This document shows, one piece after another, positions 1 through 8,215 of a stretch of DNA of 64,000 nt (its first letter is position 1; every line of letters begins with the position of its first letter). The DNA lies in the NCBI GenBank assembly GCA_002748425.1, contig PDSJ01000021.1, positions 1-64,000 on the forward strand, written 5' to 3'. A model generated the notes under the pieces. That model was not told the DNA's origin. It did no database searches and saw nothing but the letters and a program-made list of their open reading frames with translations. Both the position numbers and the translations under genes were made by a program. This stretch comes from a candidate division KSB3 bacterium. GTDB lineage: Bacteria > Moduliflexota > Moduliflexia > Moduliflexales > Moduliflexaceae.

Positions 1-592
1 TTTTGTGAAGAATCGATGAATTTCTATTCACTTACAGCGACCAAATTAGCAAATTTAATTAAATTTTTCAAGAAATTATTGATTGTTCAGCAGGCCCTAT
101 TTAGTCCTGAATTACAGCGTACAAGCGCTTTTCACAGGCTACCAGAATCTTTTCACGATCGCTCGCAGCCACGCAGAGCCGCTTATCCGACGGGTCCACC
201 TCCTGGAACGCAGTCTGGAAGTCCCGGCTGCCGGTTACTGGAAGGGCCGCTACACATTCAGCGCCGCAAAAAATGCCGAACGCGATCATCGACTGCTGGG
301 TCGTACCCGCATTCGTGAGATCCTGATCAGCGCCGTCTTTCCAGTAATGCTGCTTGCTGCCCTGCGGCAGCCCGACACGCTTCGGGAAACGCATATTCTG
401 GAACTTTACGATCGCTTTCCGGCCCCGGAATGGAACCGGTCCGTCCGAAGCGTCTTTCAGCGGCTTCTGGCACAGCGCAATCTGCCGGCAAACAAGGTCA
501 AAACGGCTTCGATCTATCAAGGCATGCTTCATCTTGCGAAACACTACTGCCACCTTCCAGCCTGCACGAGCTGTGTTTTCAAAAATTCATAA
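1..592 (+). pseudogene. DUF2851 family protein, C-terminal part, frameshifted and cut by the window edge
   Basis: The reading frame that closes at 592 encodes features of the C-terminal end of DUF2851 proteins: a YWKGRYTF segment, LLGRTRIREILISAVFP, then QGMLHLAKHYC followed by a CxxC-like pair near the end. It has no credible start; the first usable codon is a TTG at 83. Residues typical of the preceding segment (NFYSL...LANLI) lie in a different frame at 16-80, so a frameshift falls near 90-150. The 5' part would lie left of the window. The function of the family is unknown. It could be a true pseudogene or a live gene with a sequencing error. I am fairly sure of the family and less sure about decay. 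Confidence 0.55.
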
Positions 593-733
593 CAAGATTT
601 CTCGATGACCGAACATCTGCAACAGAAAAGCTCGTCGCATCATTTCTGCCATTCTGAGAGAGAAACGTCTCGCCCTTGAAATTATAGCGATCACTCTGAA
701 ATTCTTCACAGTGTTCAGCAGGACAGTTCCCAT

Positions 734-1753
734 CTATACTTCAGCGAGTTCCACCGGCTGGCCGGTCTTGTACGAGCGGATGGCGGCCAGTCCGATTTCC
801 AGAGCTTTTCTCGCGTCGTGCCCATCTGCCAAAGGTGCTGTCCCCTCGCAAATCGCCCGGATAAATAAGCGAATTTGCTCCTTGTAGGCTGGACTGAAAC
901 GTTCCAGGAAAAACGGAACCGTATCATGTGATACGCCGCGCGTTCTGGTCATCACGACAAGCGGAGTATGGCGCAGATAACCGATTTGAAGGCATCCTTC
1001 AGCACCGAGAATTTCCGTGCGGATATCATAGCCATAGACCGCGTTGCGGCTGACATCAATGTTCCCGATACTCCCATTCTCGAATCTCAGATTTACCACG
1101 GCATTATCAATATCGCCGATGGTCTTCAAATCGGGAAACACCAGCGTTCCAGCTTCGGTGCAGACCCGTGAGACCTCGCTCCCCATCAGCCATCTGGCCA
1201 GATCAAAGTCATGACTGCCGAGGTCGAGCAGCAACCCACCGCTGATTTCAGGCCGAGCGTAGTCTAAAGGCGGAGGAACAGGATCTCGCCCGATCCCTTT
1301 ATACATGACAGGTTCTCCAATCACTCCGTCGGCAATCTGCTGTTTTGCAGCAGCATATCCGGCATCACAGCGGCGCATAAAACCGACTTGCAGGACAACC
1401 CCTGCCTCGCGCACAGCCTGAAGAGCCTCATCAGTCTCCTCCAATGTTAATGCAATCGGTTTTTCACAGAAAATATGCTTCCCGGCCCGGGCCGCAGCCA
1501 TAATAAAATCTTTGTGTGTCGCAGTGGGTGTGGCTATCACGACGGCATCCAGGCTCTCTTGTTGAAAGAGCTGACAGGGATCAGTATAGATTGCTGCAAC
1601 GTCGCACTGCCGGGCAAGGTCACGGGCGATGTGTACACGACGCGTGGCAAGTGCAGCTAATTCAGCATCAGGGACGGCAAATGCAAGGTGCTGTGCGTAC
1701 ATCGTTCCCATGCGGCCCAAACCGACAAGCCCAACACGAATGTTTTCTTTCAT
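734..1753 (-). CDS. Gfo/Idh/MocA family oxidoreductase (inositol 2-dehydrogenase-like)
   Basis: NAD(P)-dependent cytoplasmic dehydrogenase acting on a sugar or cyclitol. The N-terminus has the Rossmann glycine motif (GLVGLGRMGTMYA), followed by ATPTATH and the family catalytic segment CEKPIALTLEE with its EKP lysine. The C-terminal half starts at GFMRRCD and has the usual alpha/beta substrate domain with LDLGSHDFD. Length of 339 residues is normal. I chose the ATG at 1753 because GAGGAGG sits five bases upstream; a GTG one codon earlier is too close to that site. It lies 33 bases after the aminotransferase gene on the same strand, so the two are probably co-transcribed. Substrate cannot be read from sequence; myo-inositol or scyllo-inositol is the nearest guess. 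Confidence 0.85.
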   Translation of the reverse strand: MKENIRVGLVGLGRMGTMYAQHLAFAVPDAELAALATRRVHIARDLARQCDVAAIYTDPCQLFQQESLDAVVIATPTATHKDFIMAAARAGKHIFCEKPIALTLEETDEALQAVREAGVVLQVGFMRRCDAGYAAAKQQIADGVIGEPVMYKGIGRDPVPPPLDYARPEISGGLLLDLGSHDFDLARWLMGSEVSRVCTEAGTLVFPDLKTIGDIDNAVVNLRFENGSIGNIDVSRNAVYGYDIRTEILGAEGCLQIGYLRHTPLVVMTRTRGVSHDTVPFFLERFSPAYKEQIRLFIRAICEGTAPLADGHDARKALEIGLAAIRSYKTGQPVELAEV

Positions 1754-1786
1754 CACGTCCTCCTCTCGAAAAAAACGCTGAGCCGC

Positions 1787-3004
1787 TCAGGACATCAGGA
1801 CAGCTCGGAAACCTTCCAAAGCCCAGTCGATTTCCGCTTTTGTGATCGTCAGCGGCGGAGCCACCCGAATGATGTGATGATGGGTTTCTTTGCAGAGAAT
1901 ATGATGCCGGTTCTGAAGCTGCTCGCAGAAACGGCGCGCTCCGCCGGCATGCTCATGCAGCTCAATGCCGATCCAGAGGCCGCGTCCTCGATATTCTCGG
2001 ACCCAGGGGCTGTGAATGCGTTGCAACTCCTGCAGAAAATACCGCCCCATCTCCAGGGAGTTTTCCACCAAGCCTTCTTCAACGATCACCTTAACCGCCT
2101 CAAGGGCGACCGCGCTGCAAAACGGATTGCCACCAAAGGTACTGCCGTGATCTCCCGGGGTGAGCACATCCATCACTTCTGCATCAGCCACGACCGCACT
2201 CAGGGGATAACCTCCGCCGATCGCTTTCCCCAAAATATAGACATCAGGCACGACATCCTCCCAATCGCAGGCAAACAACTTTCCACTGCGGCCGAAGCCA
2301 GATTGGATGCAGTCAGCCATTAACAACACATTACGCTCCTCACAAAGCGCTTTTGCCTCCCGCAAAAACCCGTCCGGAGGAAAAATAATCCCGGCTTCCC
2401 CCTGGATCGGCTCTGTCAGAAAAGCCGCTGTCGTGTCATCAATTGCGTGTTTCAAGGCCTCGATGTCGCCATAGGGAAGAATCTCGAAACCTGGCGCAAA
2501 AGGCCCGAAGCCATCTTGATACTGGGCTTCCGTGGAAAAACCGATAATAGCCAGCGTCCGGCCGTGGAAATTATTGGCGGAGATCAGAATTTTCGCCTGA
2601 TCCTGAGGAATACCTTTCACGCGATAGCCCCATTTTCTGGCGATTTTTATGGCCGATTCTACGGCCTCAGCTCCAGTGTTCATCAACAAGACCTTCTCGC
2701 GCCGGCAAAGCTCTGCGAGCAATTTACAGAGTTCCGCCATCGGGCTGTTCAAAAACGCCCGCGAAGTCACAGTCACGCCAGCGGCAATCTGCTTCAGTGC
2801 AGCCCCCGCAATACGGGGATGATTGTAGCCCTGATTCAACGCCCCGTAGGCTGCAAGGCAATCCAGATATTTACAGTCTTCTTTCCGCCCCGCTTCGGTC
2901 CACACCCAACAACCCTGCCCTTCAACAATATTCACCGGCAGCGGCGCATAGTTTCTCGCAGCATACCGCTCCATCAATGCTTCAACCCGTGTTAATTCAG
3001 TCAT
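1787..3004 (-). CDS. rocD: Class III aminotransferase, ornithine--oxo-acid aminotransferase-like
   Basis: PLP-dependent transaminase, 405 residues, most like ornithine delta-aminotransferase: YLDCLAAYGALNQGYNHP near residue 47, NTGAEAVESAIK near 109, NFHGRT near 145, the PLP lysine in YILGKAIGGGYPLSA (about K260) and GSTFGGNP near 292. It would move the delta-amino group of ornithine to 2-oxoglutarate; related acetylornithine or other omega-amine transaminases remain possible. The active-site ADE motif reads ADC (about 230-232): the PLP-binding Asp is kept but the following Glu is Cys, which is unusual. The ATG at 3004 has GGGGAGAG upstream. It is first in a two-gene operon with the oxidoreductase. 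Confidence 0.8.
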   Translation of the reverse strand: MTELTRVEALMERYAARNYAPLPVNIVEGQGCWVWTEAGRKEDCKYLDCLAAYGALNQGYNHPRIAGAALKQIAAGVTVTSRAFLNSPMAELCKLLAELCRREKVLLMNTGAEAVESAIKIARKWGYRVKGIPQDQAKILISANNFHGRTLAIIGFSTEAQYQDGFGPFAPGFEILPYGDIEALKHAIDDTTAAFLTEPIQGEAGIIFPPDGFLREAKALCEERNVLLMADCIQSGFGRSGKLFACDWEDVVPDVYILGKAIGGGYPLSAVVADAEVMDVLTPGDHGSTFGGNPFCSAVALEAVKVIVEEGLVENSLEMGRYFLQELQRIHSPWVREYRGRGLWIGIELHEHAGGARRFCEQLQNRHHILCKETHHHIIRVAPPLTITKAEIDWALEGFRAVLMS

Positions 3005-3072
3005 AAGTCTCTCCCCGGAAATACACTGTTCATGTCCTCAAGAGCCGATTCCCACTTTTGTTTCAGTAGCGT

Positions 3073-3480
3073 TTAGTCCACTTGAATCGCACCCATTTCC
3101 CGACGCGCAGTCTGGACGGCGCTACGAATCTGTTCGCGGTAGAATGCCGGACGCTCGATGGTAAACGATAAGGTCGGAGCCGTCACATCATCCGAAAAAA
3201 GCGTAATTGTACCGATATTCAGGATACGCTGCAACAGGCTCTGGCGATATTTTGTATCTTTGACGCGGTAGAATTCAACTTCTTCCAGTTCTTTTGAGAC
3301 AATCCCACGACTCAATACCAGCCGCTGAGTCGTGATCTGAACGCTCAACCCGAGACATTGCAGCCAGGAGAGCAGCAAGCCGACGTTCCATCCGAACAAG
3401 AGCAGCCACCACACACTATGCGAAAAATGGACTGCCCGAAAGGGAATATTTCCCTGAAAAATTCGATTCTCTTCCGACAT
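3073..3480 (-). CDS. Small membrane protein with bacterial PH domain (DUF304/bPH2)
   Basis: A 135-residue protein with one hydrophobic segment (about residues 21-45, WWLLLFGWNVGLLLSWL) followed by a pleckstrin-homology-like bacterial domain. That domain shows the family pattern TQRLVLSRGIVSKELEEVEFYRVKDT and then GTITLFSDD. These proteins sit in the inner membrane and their roles are mostly unknown. The start at 3480 is well supported by GGAGGAGG six to eight bases upstream. It lies 68 bases upstream of the aminotransferase gene on the same strand, so it may belong to the same transcript. Domain assignment is from pattern; no function is inferred. Confidence 0.75.
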   Translation of the reverse strand: MSEENRIFQGNIPFRAVHFSHSVWWLLLFGWNVGLLLSWLQCLGLSVQITTQRLVLSRGIVSKELEEVEFYRVKDTKYRQSLLQRILNIGTITLFSDDVTAPTLSFTIERPAFYREQIRSAVQTARREMGAIQVD

Positions 3481-3802
3481 CTTTTGCCTCCTCCACCCAA
3501 CAGATCCCGATTCATAAATAGTTGTCTTATTCTCTCTGAAACTGTCAATATATCATCCAGAAATATACAAAGACTTCATACGGTCAAGGCGGAAACGAAA
3601 AAATTTTCAAGGCCCTGAGTTGCGGGGGAACGTATCTGGAGAACTCGTCCTGGAAAGGCAGCAGTGTTTTTTATGATTTTTTTCTTTACGGATGCTTCTA
3701 CTACTATCATGGTGGATAAGCTATGCAATAATATTTTCACGCGATCTTCGCGGGACTCCATCGCAATCTTTCAGGAGGCCCGTAGATACAGAGCAGACGG
3801 AT

Positions 3803-5044
3803 ATGAACGCCAAAAACCTTCGATTAGCTGTCACAGCAAGGACAAATAAGAAAAAACGATCTGGGCCTCTGCTGTTTGGGCCGCACCAAACGTTTTACCT
3901 CACGTTCTTGTTCTCCATACTTTTTCACGGCGTGGTTCTTTACAGTATTCCTGCTGTCAATCTTTTTTCAAACGCCAGCACCAGGGAAGAAACAATCGTT
4001 GTGCTCGAGCTGCTGCAGAGCGAAGAACTTTCTCAAAACGCAGAGGCAGCGCTGCCTGAAGCAGAGGAGCATCACTTTCAAGCCGCCATCCCTGAGATTC
4101 CATGGGACTGGAGCGACGCGAACGCTGCAGATGCCGCTGTCGATCCTGAATTTGCCGCTGCTCCTAATATTGCGGAACTCAAGGAGGACTTTACCTTAAT
4201 GGCTAACGTGCCGAGTCACATACCGGATTTGCCCACGATACATCCTTCAACCCGAAAAGCAGCACAACTCCCGTCACGCATGTTTCGCCCGGAAGAACCG
4301 ACCTTCGATAAGCCGAATCCGGAGCAATTTCAGGCGAGTCAGTCGAAGCCTGCGAAGGGGCCGGAGAAGCTCACACACGTACAGCCCGTGAAAACTCCTT
4401 TGCAAAGAAATTCCAGGCCGCCAAGGCAGGAAGAGCCTTTCGCATTTCCCCGGCCTCTTCCGAGCCACACGAAGCGGCAGAGGCCTCTTCTGGCCGACAA
4501 ACAGCCCATAAGCCCATCTTTTGAAAAACACGTGCGGCTGAACGCTCCCGCATTTGCGGCGATACGGCCTGAAAGACCAACACCTTCGGATCGCCGGATC
4601 GGCTTGATCCGAACGCATGAGGATGACCAGAACCGATTCGGCATCTTCGTCGGAGAACGTTTCGACGCTCATGACCCACTGAAAACGCACACAGTTCCGG
4701 AAGCGGCCAAGCAGGCTCCAGACGAAGAGAACGACGTCACCCAACAGGCAGAGAGCCTGAAGACAGACAACAGCATCGATGGCCCAGTCAGAGGCCGTGC
4801 GCTGATCTATCGCCCGCAGCCTCCGAAAGTGGCTTCAATTGGTGATAACGTCGAGCTGCATTTGAAATTCTGGGTACTGCCAGACGGCACGATCGGCGAA
4901 GTCGTCCCGCTGAAACGCGGGAACGTGCAACTCGAGCAGATTGCGATCAGCTATCTCAAAACGTGGCGATTTAAGGCTCTCTCTCCAGACGTTCCTCAAC
5001 AACGAATCTGGGGAACGATTCCCATTAAATTTACGGCGCAATAA
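3803..5044 (+). CDS. TonB family energy-transducing protein
   Basis: Predicted inner-membrane protein that would transmit proton-motive-force energy to outer-membrane receptors. From the ATG at 3803 it has a basic N-terminus, one membrane anchor (about residues 30-50, FYLTFLFSILFHGVVLYSI), a long Pro/Glu/Lys-rich periplasmic stretch (about 60-330) and a C-terminal TonB-like domain ending in YLKTWRFKALSP and WGTIPIKF. About 413 residues, long because of the linker. An upstream in-frame ATG at 3692 would add 37 residues starting MLLLLSWW. Neither start has a good ribosome site, although AGGAGG occurs 25 bases before 3803. No ExbB/ExbD genes are in the window. It converges on lpxA. Confidence 0.75.
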   Translation: MNAKNLRLAVTARTNKKKRSGPLLFGPHQTFYLTFLFSILFHGVVLYSIPAVNLFSNASTREETIVVLELLQSEELSQNAEAALPEAEEHHFQAAIPEIPWDWSDANAADAAVDPEFAAAPNIAELKEDFTLMANVPSHIPDLPTIHPSTRKAAQLPSRMFRPEEPTFDKPNPEQFQASQSKPAKGPEKLTHVQPVKTPLQRNSRPPRQEEPFAFPRPLPSHTKRQRPLLADKQPISPSFEKHVRLNAPAFAAIRPERPTPSDRRIGLIRTHEDDQNRFGIFVGERFDAHDPLKTHTVPEAAKQAPDEENDVTQQAESLKTDNSIDGPVRGRALIYRPQPPKVASIGDNVELHLKFWVLPDGTIGEVVPLKRGNVQLEQIAISYLKTWRFKALSPDVPQQRIWGTIPIKFTAQ

Positions 5045-5082
5045 ACAGGCAAAACCGATATGACCGAGGCACAGAATCTTTC

Positions 5083-5892
5083 TTAAAAACCTGTGTAGAG
5101 TGCGGCTTTTGTCGCTCCTTTGCAGATTCCGCGTTCCGATCCTTCGACAAAGCGTAATAAATTTTGCACTTCAGGCAAATCCGGAAGCTCTTCACGAACT
5201 TGCGCCGCAGCATGTTTTAGACTGAGTTTTGAACGAAAAAGAATCCGATAGGCATGCTTCAAGGCTTTCAACGTCTCAGCAGAGAAATGGCGGCGTTTCA
5301 GACCGACGCTGTTCAACCCGTATATCCTGGCGCGTTCGCCTCCGGAAGCCATTGCATACGGCGGGACATCCTGTGCGACCGCGCTGCATCCTCCTATAAT
5401 GCAGTGAGCGCCGATACGAACGAATTGATGGACACCGACCAGTCCACCAATAATGGCGTAGTCCTCGATCGTCACATGCCCCGACAAGGCAACGCTATTG
5501 GCCATGATGACATTATCGCCAAGCAGACAGTCGTGAGCAATGTGCGCATACGCCATCATGACACACTGGCTGCCGACCCTCGTGACGCCGCCGCCGCCGA
5601 TCGTGCCGATATTCACAGTCGTATATTCACGGAACGTACAGTTGTCACCAATAATCAAACGGGTCTGCTCTCCCTGATATTTCAAGTCCTGCGGAGGCGA
5701 GCCGATCGATGCCCCTGCGTGAAAAGCACAGTGGTCTCCGATCTCTGTATGTCCGTCGATCACCACGTGAGGACCGACAACACAGCCCTTTCCGAGCGTG
5801 ACATGTTCTCCGATGACGGCAAACGGTCCGATCGTGGTCTCCGCACCGATCGTTGCGTTCTCATGAATGACGGCAAGTTGATGTATGCTCAT
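5083..5892 (-). CDS. lpxA: Acyl-ACP--UDP-N-acetylglucosamine O-acyltransferase LpxA
   Basis: First committed step of lipid A synthesis: transfer of a 3-hydroxyacyl chain from ACP to the 3-OH of UDP-GlcNAc in the cytosol. The 269-residue protein has the left-handed beta-helix hexapeptide repeats (IGAETTIGPFAVIGEHVTLG and onward), the catalytic histidine block MMAYAHIAHDCLLGDN, GGLVGVHQFVRIG, and the C-terminal helical domain beginning GLNSVGLKRR. Length matches the family. The start overlaps the stop of fabZ by four bases (ATGA), the usual translational coupling. Its presence shows the organism makes an LPS-type outer membrane. Confidence 0.95.
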   Translation of the reverse strand: MSIHQLAVIHENATIGAETTIGPFAVIGEHVTLGKGCVVGPHVVIDGHTEIGDHCAFHAGASIGSPPQDLKYQGEQTRLIIGDNCTFREYTTVNIGTIGGGGVTRVGSQCVMMAYAHIAHDCLLGDNVIMANSVALSGHVTIEDYAIIGGLVGVHQFVRIGAHCIIGGCSAVAQDVPPYAMASGGERARIYGLNSVGLKRRHFSAETLKALKHAYRILFRSKLSLKHAAAQVREELPDLPEVQNLLRFVEGSERGICKGATKAALYTGF

Positions 5893-6338
5893 AACGTTTC
5901 GGATCTTTCGATCATTTCCATAATCAGCAACAGATCAGCTTCAGCGGCGATGTCTTGCTCGACATACGCAGTTCCATGTACTTTTACCGAAGTTTTTCTG
6001 ATACGATTAATTCTTATTTCCATGCGGAGCTGGTCGCCTGGGGTCACCGGCTTACGAAATTTCGTATTATCAAGTCCTGCAAAGTAGGTGATCCGATCCT
6101 GCTCGCCGCCGAATGTATTGAAAAAAAATATGCCGCTCACCTGAGCCATTGCCTCGATAATCAAGACGCCCGGCATGACCGGGATCCCGGGGAAATGGCC
6201 TTGAAAAAAGGGTTCATTGATCGTGACGTTTTTTATCCCGATAATATAATCTTCCCCGCTCTCCAAAATTCTATCGACAAGCAAAAAAGGATAACGGTGT
6301 GGAAGAAATTTTTGAATATCCTGAATTGTCAGTTCCAT
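5889..6338 (-). CDS. fabZ: 3-hydroxyacyl-ACP dehydratase FabZ
   Basis: Dehydrates 3-hydroxyacyl-ACP in fatty acid synthesis and competes with LpxA for the same substrate. The 149-residue protein starts MELTIQDIQKFLPHRYPFLL, then carries the catalytic histidine in FFQGHFPGIPVMPGVL and the catalytic glutamate in IEAMAQ. The open frame extends 50 codons further upstream, but that sequence resembles nothing and the ATG at 6338 gives the normal family length. The fabZ-lpxA order is the classic one; the usual neighbours lpxD and lpxB are missing here, so the lipid A cluster is split in this genome. Confidence 0.93.
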   Translation of the reverse strand: MELTIQDIQKFLPHRYPFLLVDRILESGEDYIIGIKNVTINEPFFQGHFPGIPVMPGVLIIEAMAQVSGIFFFNTFGGEQDRITYFAGLDNTKFRKPVTPGDQLRMEIRINRIRKTSVKVHGTAYVEQDIAAEADLLLIMEMIERSETL

Positions 6339-6721
6339 AGTCTTTACCACGCATAATATAAATGACCATCTCCTCAGGAGAATATCAGAAAAGTAGCTTT
6401 CTACCCTGACGTGACAGCGCATTTTGTCAAGTTTTTTATGGAATCCGTCCCTGTGATGATACAAAATTTTCCCTTCGGCCATCCCCACTTACCCGTTACC
6501 TGCGTCAGGACTGCTATTTTTTTATCACCTCAAAATATTATTGACAATTCTGGGGAAATTTGCAGGGTTTTCTTGTCAGACAATGTTGTGTATGCATAAA
6601 AAACGCTTCTTGTGAAAATTTCTTCATGCCTGGAACGTGCGTGGAAAACGTGGCGCAGTGCCAGAGAGCGACCGTGAATCAGCTGTTTTCCCTGCTCGTC
6701 TCGGTAAAAATATTTCAGACA
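6339..6721. other. Divergent intergenic region fabZ / TPR protein
   Basis: About 380 bases separating two divergent genes. It is AT-rich and contains TTGACA at 6541-6546 without a good -10 box at the right spacing on the plus strand. On the minus strand TTGTCA followed 17 bases later by TAAAAA is a weak match. I see no gene; the open frame extending fabZ upstream does not look coding. Confidence 0.4.
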
Positions 6722-7927
6722 ATGCGGATATGCCCGACTGTTGTACTCTGTCTTCTAATCCTGGCCATGCCGGCTTCGGCAATGGACCAACAGTGGATCG
6801 ACGATCTGAACCAGCGTTTCCCGGGCATCGGGAATGAATTTGAGATGGCGGTACGCCAAAAACTGAGCCCTTACGGTGAAACAGCCGATCCACAAGAGAT
6901 TATCACCACACTGCTCGCTGACCCTGACTATGTGCCTGACCGTATTGCAAACGCTCGATCGTTCAGCGCACACAGCGAGCTTATGCTGCTCTATCCGGCG
7001 ATCGGTGAATATGAGAAATCCCTGAAAGAAGCAAAATTATTGCGAGACTTTATTTTACGGCATTCCCCGGAAGATGAACGCATTCTGCAGACCTTCCGAG
7101 GTGTGTACTCAGAGCTGCTCCTCGTGAACGGACAGTATGAGGAGGCTCTGAAAGAAATCGAACAGACAATTGCCATCGATCCGTCAGAAGCGGGAAATTA
7201 TCTCAGTCAGGGTGTTGCCTATGTCAGACTTCAACGATTGGAAGACGCTCTTGACAGTCTGAAAATCTTAGTTCAACATCCAGACGGTCTGAAATACGCT
7301 CAACAGCTTTTTGTCTTTATCATGGAGCATCGCCGTGTTTTTCAGGGTGCGCAGCTTCAAAAAAACACGATGATCGATGTGATGTTAAAGGAAATCGATT
7401 CGGAAAGCAGTGCCGCGACTCATCTCCTCACTGAGGTCTCGAATGCCCCCGACAATCGTCAAAAAGCGGAGCATCAACCGCCTGCCTCATCGTCAGTTCC
7501 GACCGCTTCCACTCCCACTCCCAGCAAATCGGAGAAATCATCCCGCCCAGCAGCAGCTGCACCATCGCTACGCTCTCTGACCGCATTAAAAGGTCTGAAT
7601 GCCGAGCAGGTCTCGAAACTGCTGGGTCCCCCGCTCATGGAGTCCGAGGGAGCGACGACGTTTGACAGAGACTACCCCTTCCGGGGGGAAACCCTCAACA
7701 TCAGCTTTGACAAGAAAACTCGGCAAAGCGTCTCATTCCAGATGTTCTTTCTGCCGCCGGTCGATCAAAATCGTGCTTTTGCCCAAATCGGTCTGAAAGA
7801 AGAGGCAGGTGCCGTGCCCGTCATCGACAACGACATGCTCAAGGTCTGGGGATCTTACGGTCCATTTTCGAAGCTACGATTGTCATTAAGCGAAGGACGC
7901 GTGATCGCCGTCATTGTTGAACCGTAA
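6722..7927 (+). CDS. Secreted TPR-repeat protein of unknown function
   Basis: From the ATG at 6722 the protein (about 401 residues) starts with a clear signal peptide, MRICPTVVLCLLILAMPASA, so it is exported to the periplasm or beyond. Residues about 75-170 contain TPR-like helical pairs (LLLYPAIGEYEKSLKEAKLL, GQYEEALKEIEQTIAIDPSEAGNYLSQGVAY). A Pro/Ser/Thr linker follows (about 245-280), then a compact C-terminal domain (ALKGLNAEQVSKLLGPPLMESEG...FDRDYPFRGETLNISF) that I do not recognise. No obvious Shine-Dalgarno precedes 6722; the frame stays open to 6560. The signal peptide decides the start. Confidence 0.75.
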   Translation: MRICPTVVLCLLILAMPASAMDQQWIDDLNQRFPGIGNEFEMAVRQKLSPYGETADPQEIITTLLADPDYVPDRIANARSFSAHSELMLLYPAIGEYEKSLKEAKLLRDFILRHSPEDERILQTFRGVYSELLLVNGQYEEALKEIEQTIAIDPSEAGNYLSQGVAYVRLQRLEDALDSLKILVQHPDGLKYAQQLFVFIMEHRRVFQGAQLQKNTMIDVMLKEIDSESSAATHLLTEVSNAPDNRQKAEHQPPASSSVPTASTPTPSKSEKSSRPAAAAPSLRSLTALKGLNAEQVSKLLGPPLMESEGATTFDRDYPFRGETLNISFDKKTRQSVSFQMFFLPPVDQNRAFAQIGLKEEAGAVPVIDNDMLKVWGSYGPFSKLRLSLSEGRVIAVIVEP

Positions 7928-7954
7928 CTCTCTGACCTTTTTCCCCTTATCCTC

Positions 7955-8215
7955 ATGAAAATTATTCGCAAACAACATGGCCGACGCAAAGAAGAAATGA
8001 AAGAGTTATTTATGACTCTTGCCAGCAAGAATGGTCTGCAGCATTCAATACAGTGGAACAATTTCGCTTTCAGCGCCGCTGCATATGGAACAGGCCTGCA
8101 AGGAGAAATTTTTGATGATGAATTGTACATCGAAATCAAAGGTATTTTTGAAAGGCGGGTGGAAAAGCACTTGCAGGATGCCTGGAACGCATTGGCAGGG
8201 AAGGGCCTGGTCTAG
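7955..8215 (+). CDS. Small protein resembling the polyhydroxyalkanoic acid system family
   Basis: An 86-residue basic protein, MKIIRKQHGRRKEEMKELF at the start, with the pattern W-N-F-x-F-S followed by G-x-G-L-Q-G-E-I-F-D-D-E-L-Y-I-E-I-K and a C-terminal helix. This layout resembles the PHA_gran_rgn family of small cytosolic proteins linked to polyhydroxyalkanoate granules, whose role is unclear. It follows the TPR gene by 27 bases on the same strand, so the two may be one transcript. Its stop overlaps the 3' end of cobA-hemD by four bases. I am confident it is coding and only moderately confident of the family. Confidence 0.6.
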   Translation: MKIIRKQHGRRKEEMKELFMTLASKNGLQHSIQWNNFAFSAAAYGTGLQGEIFDDELYIEIKGIFERRVEKHLQDAWNALAGKGLV

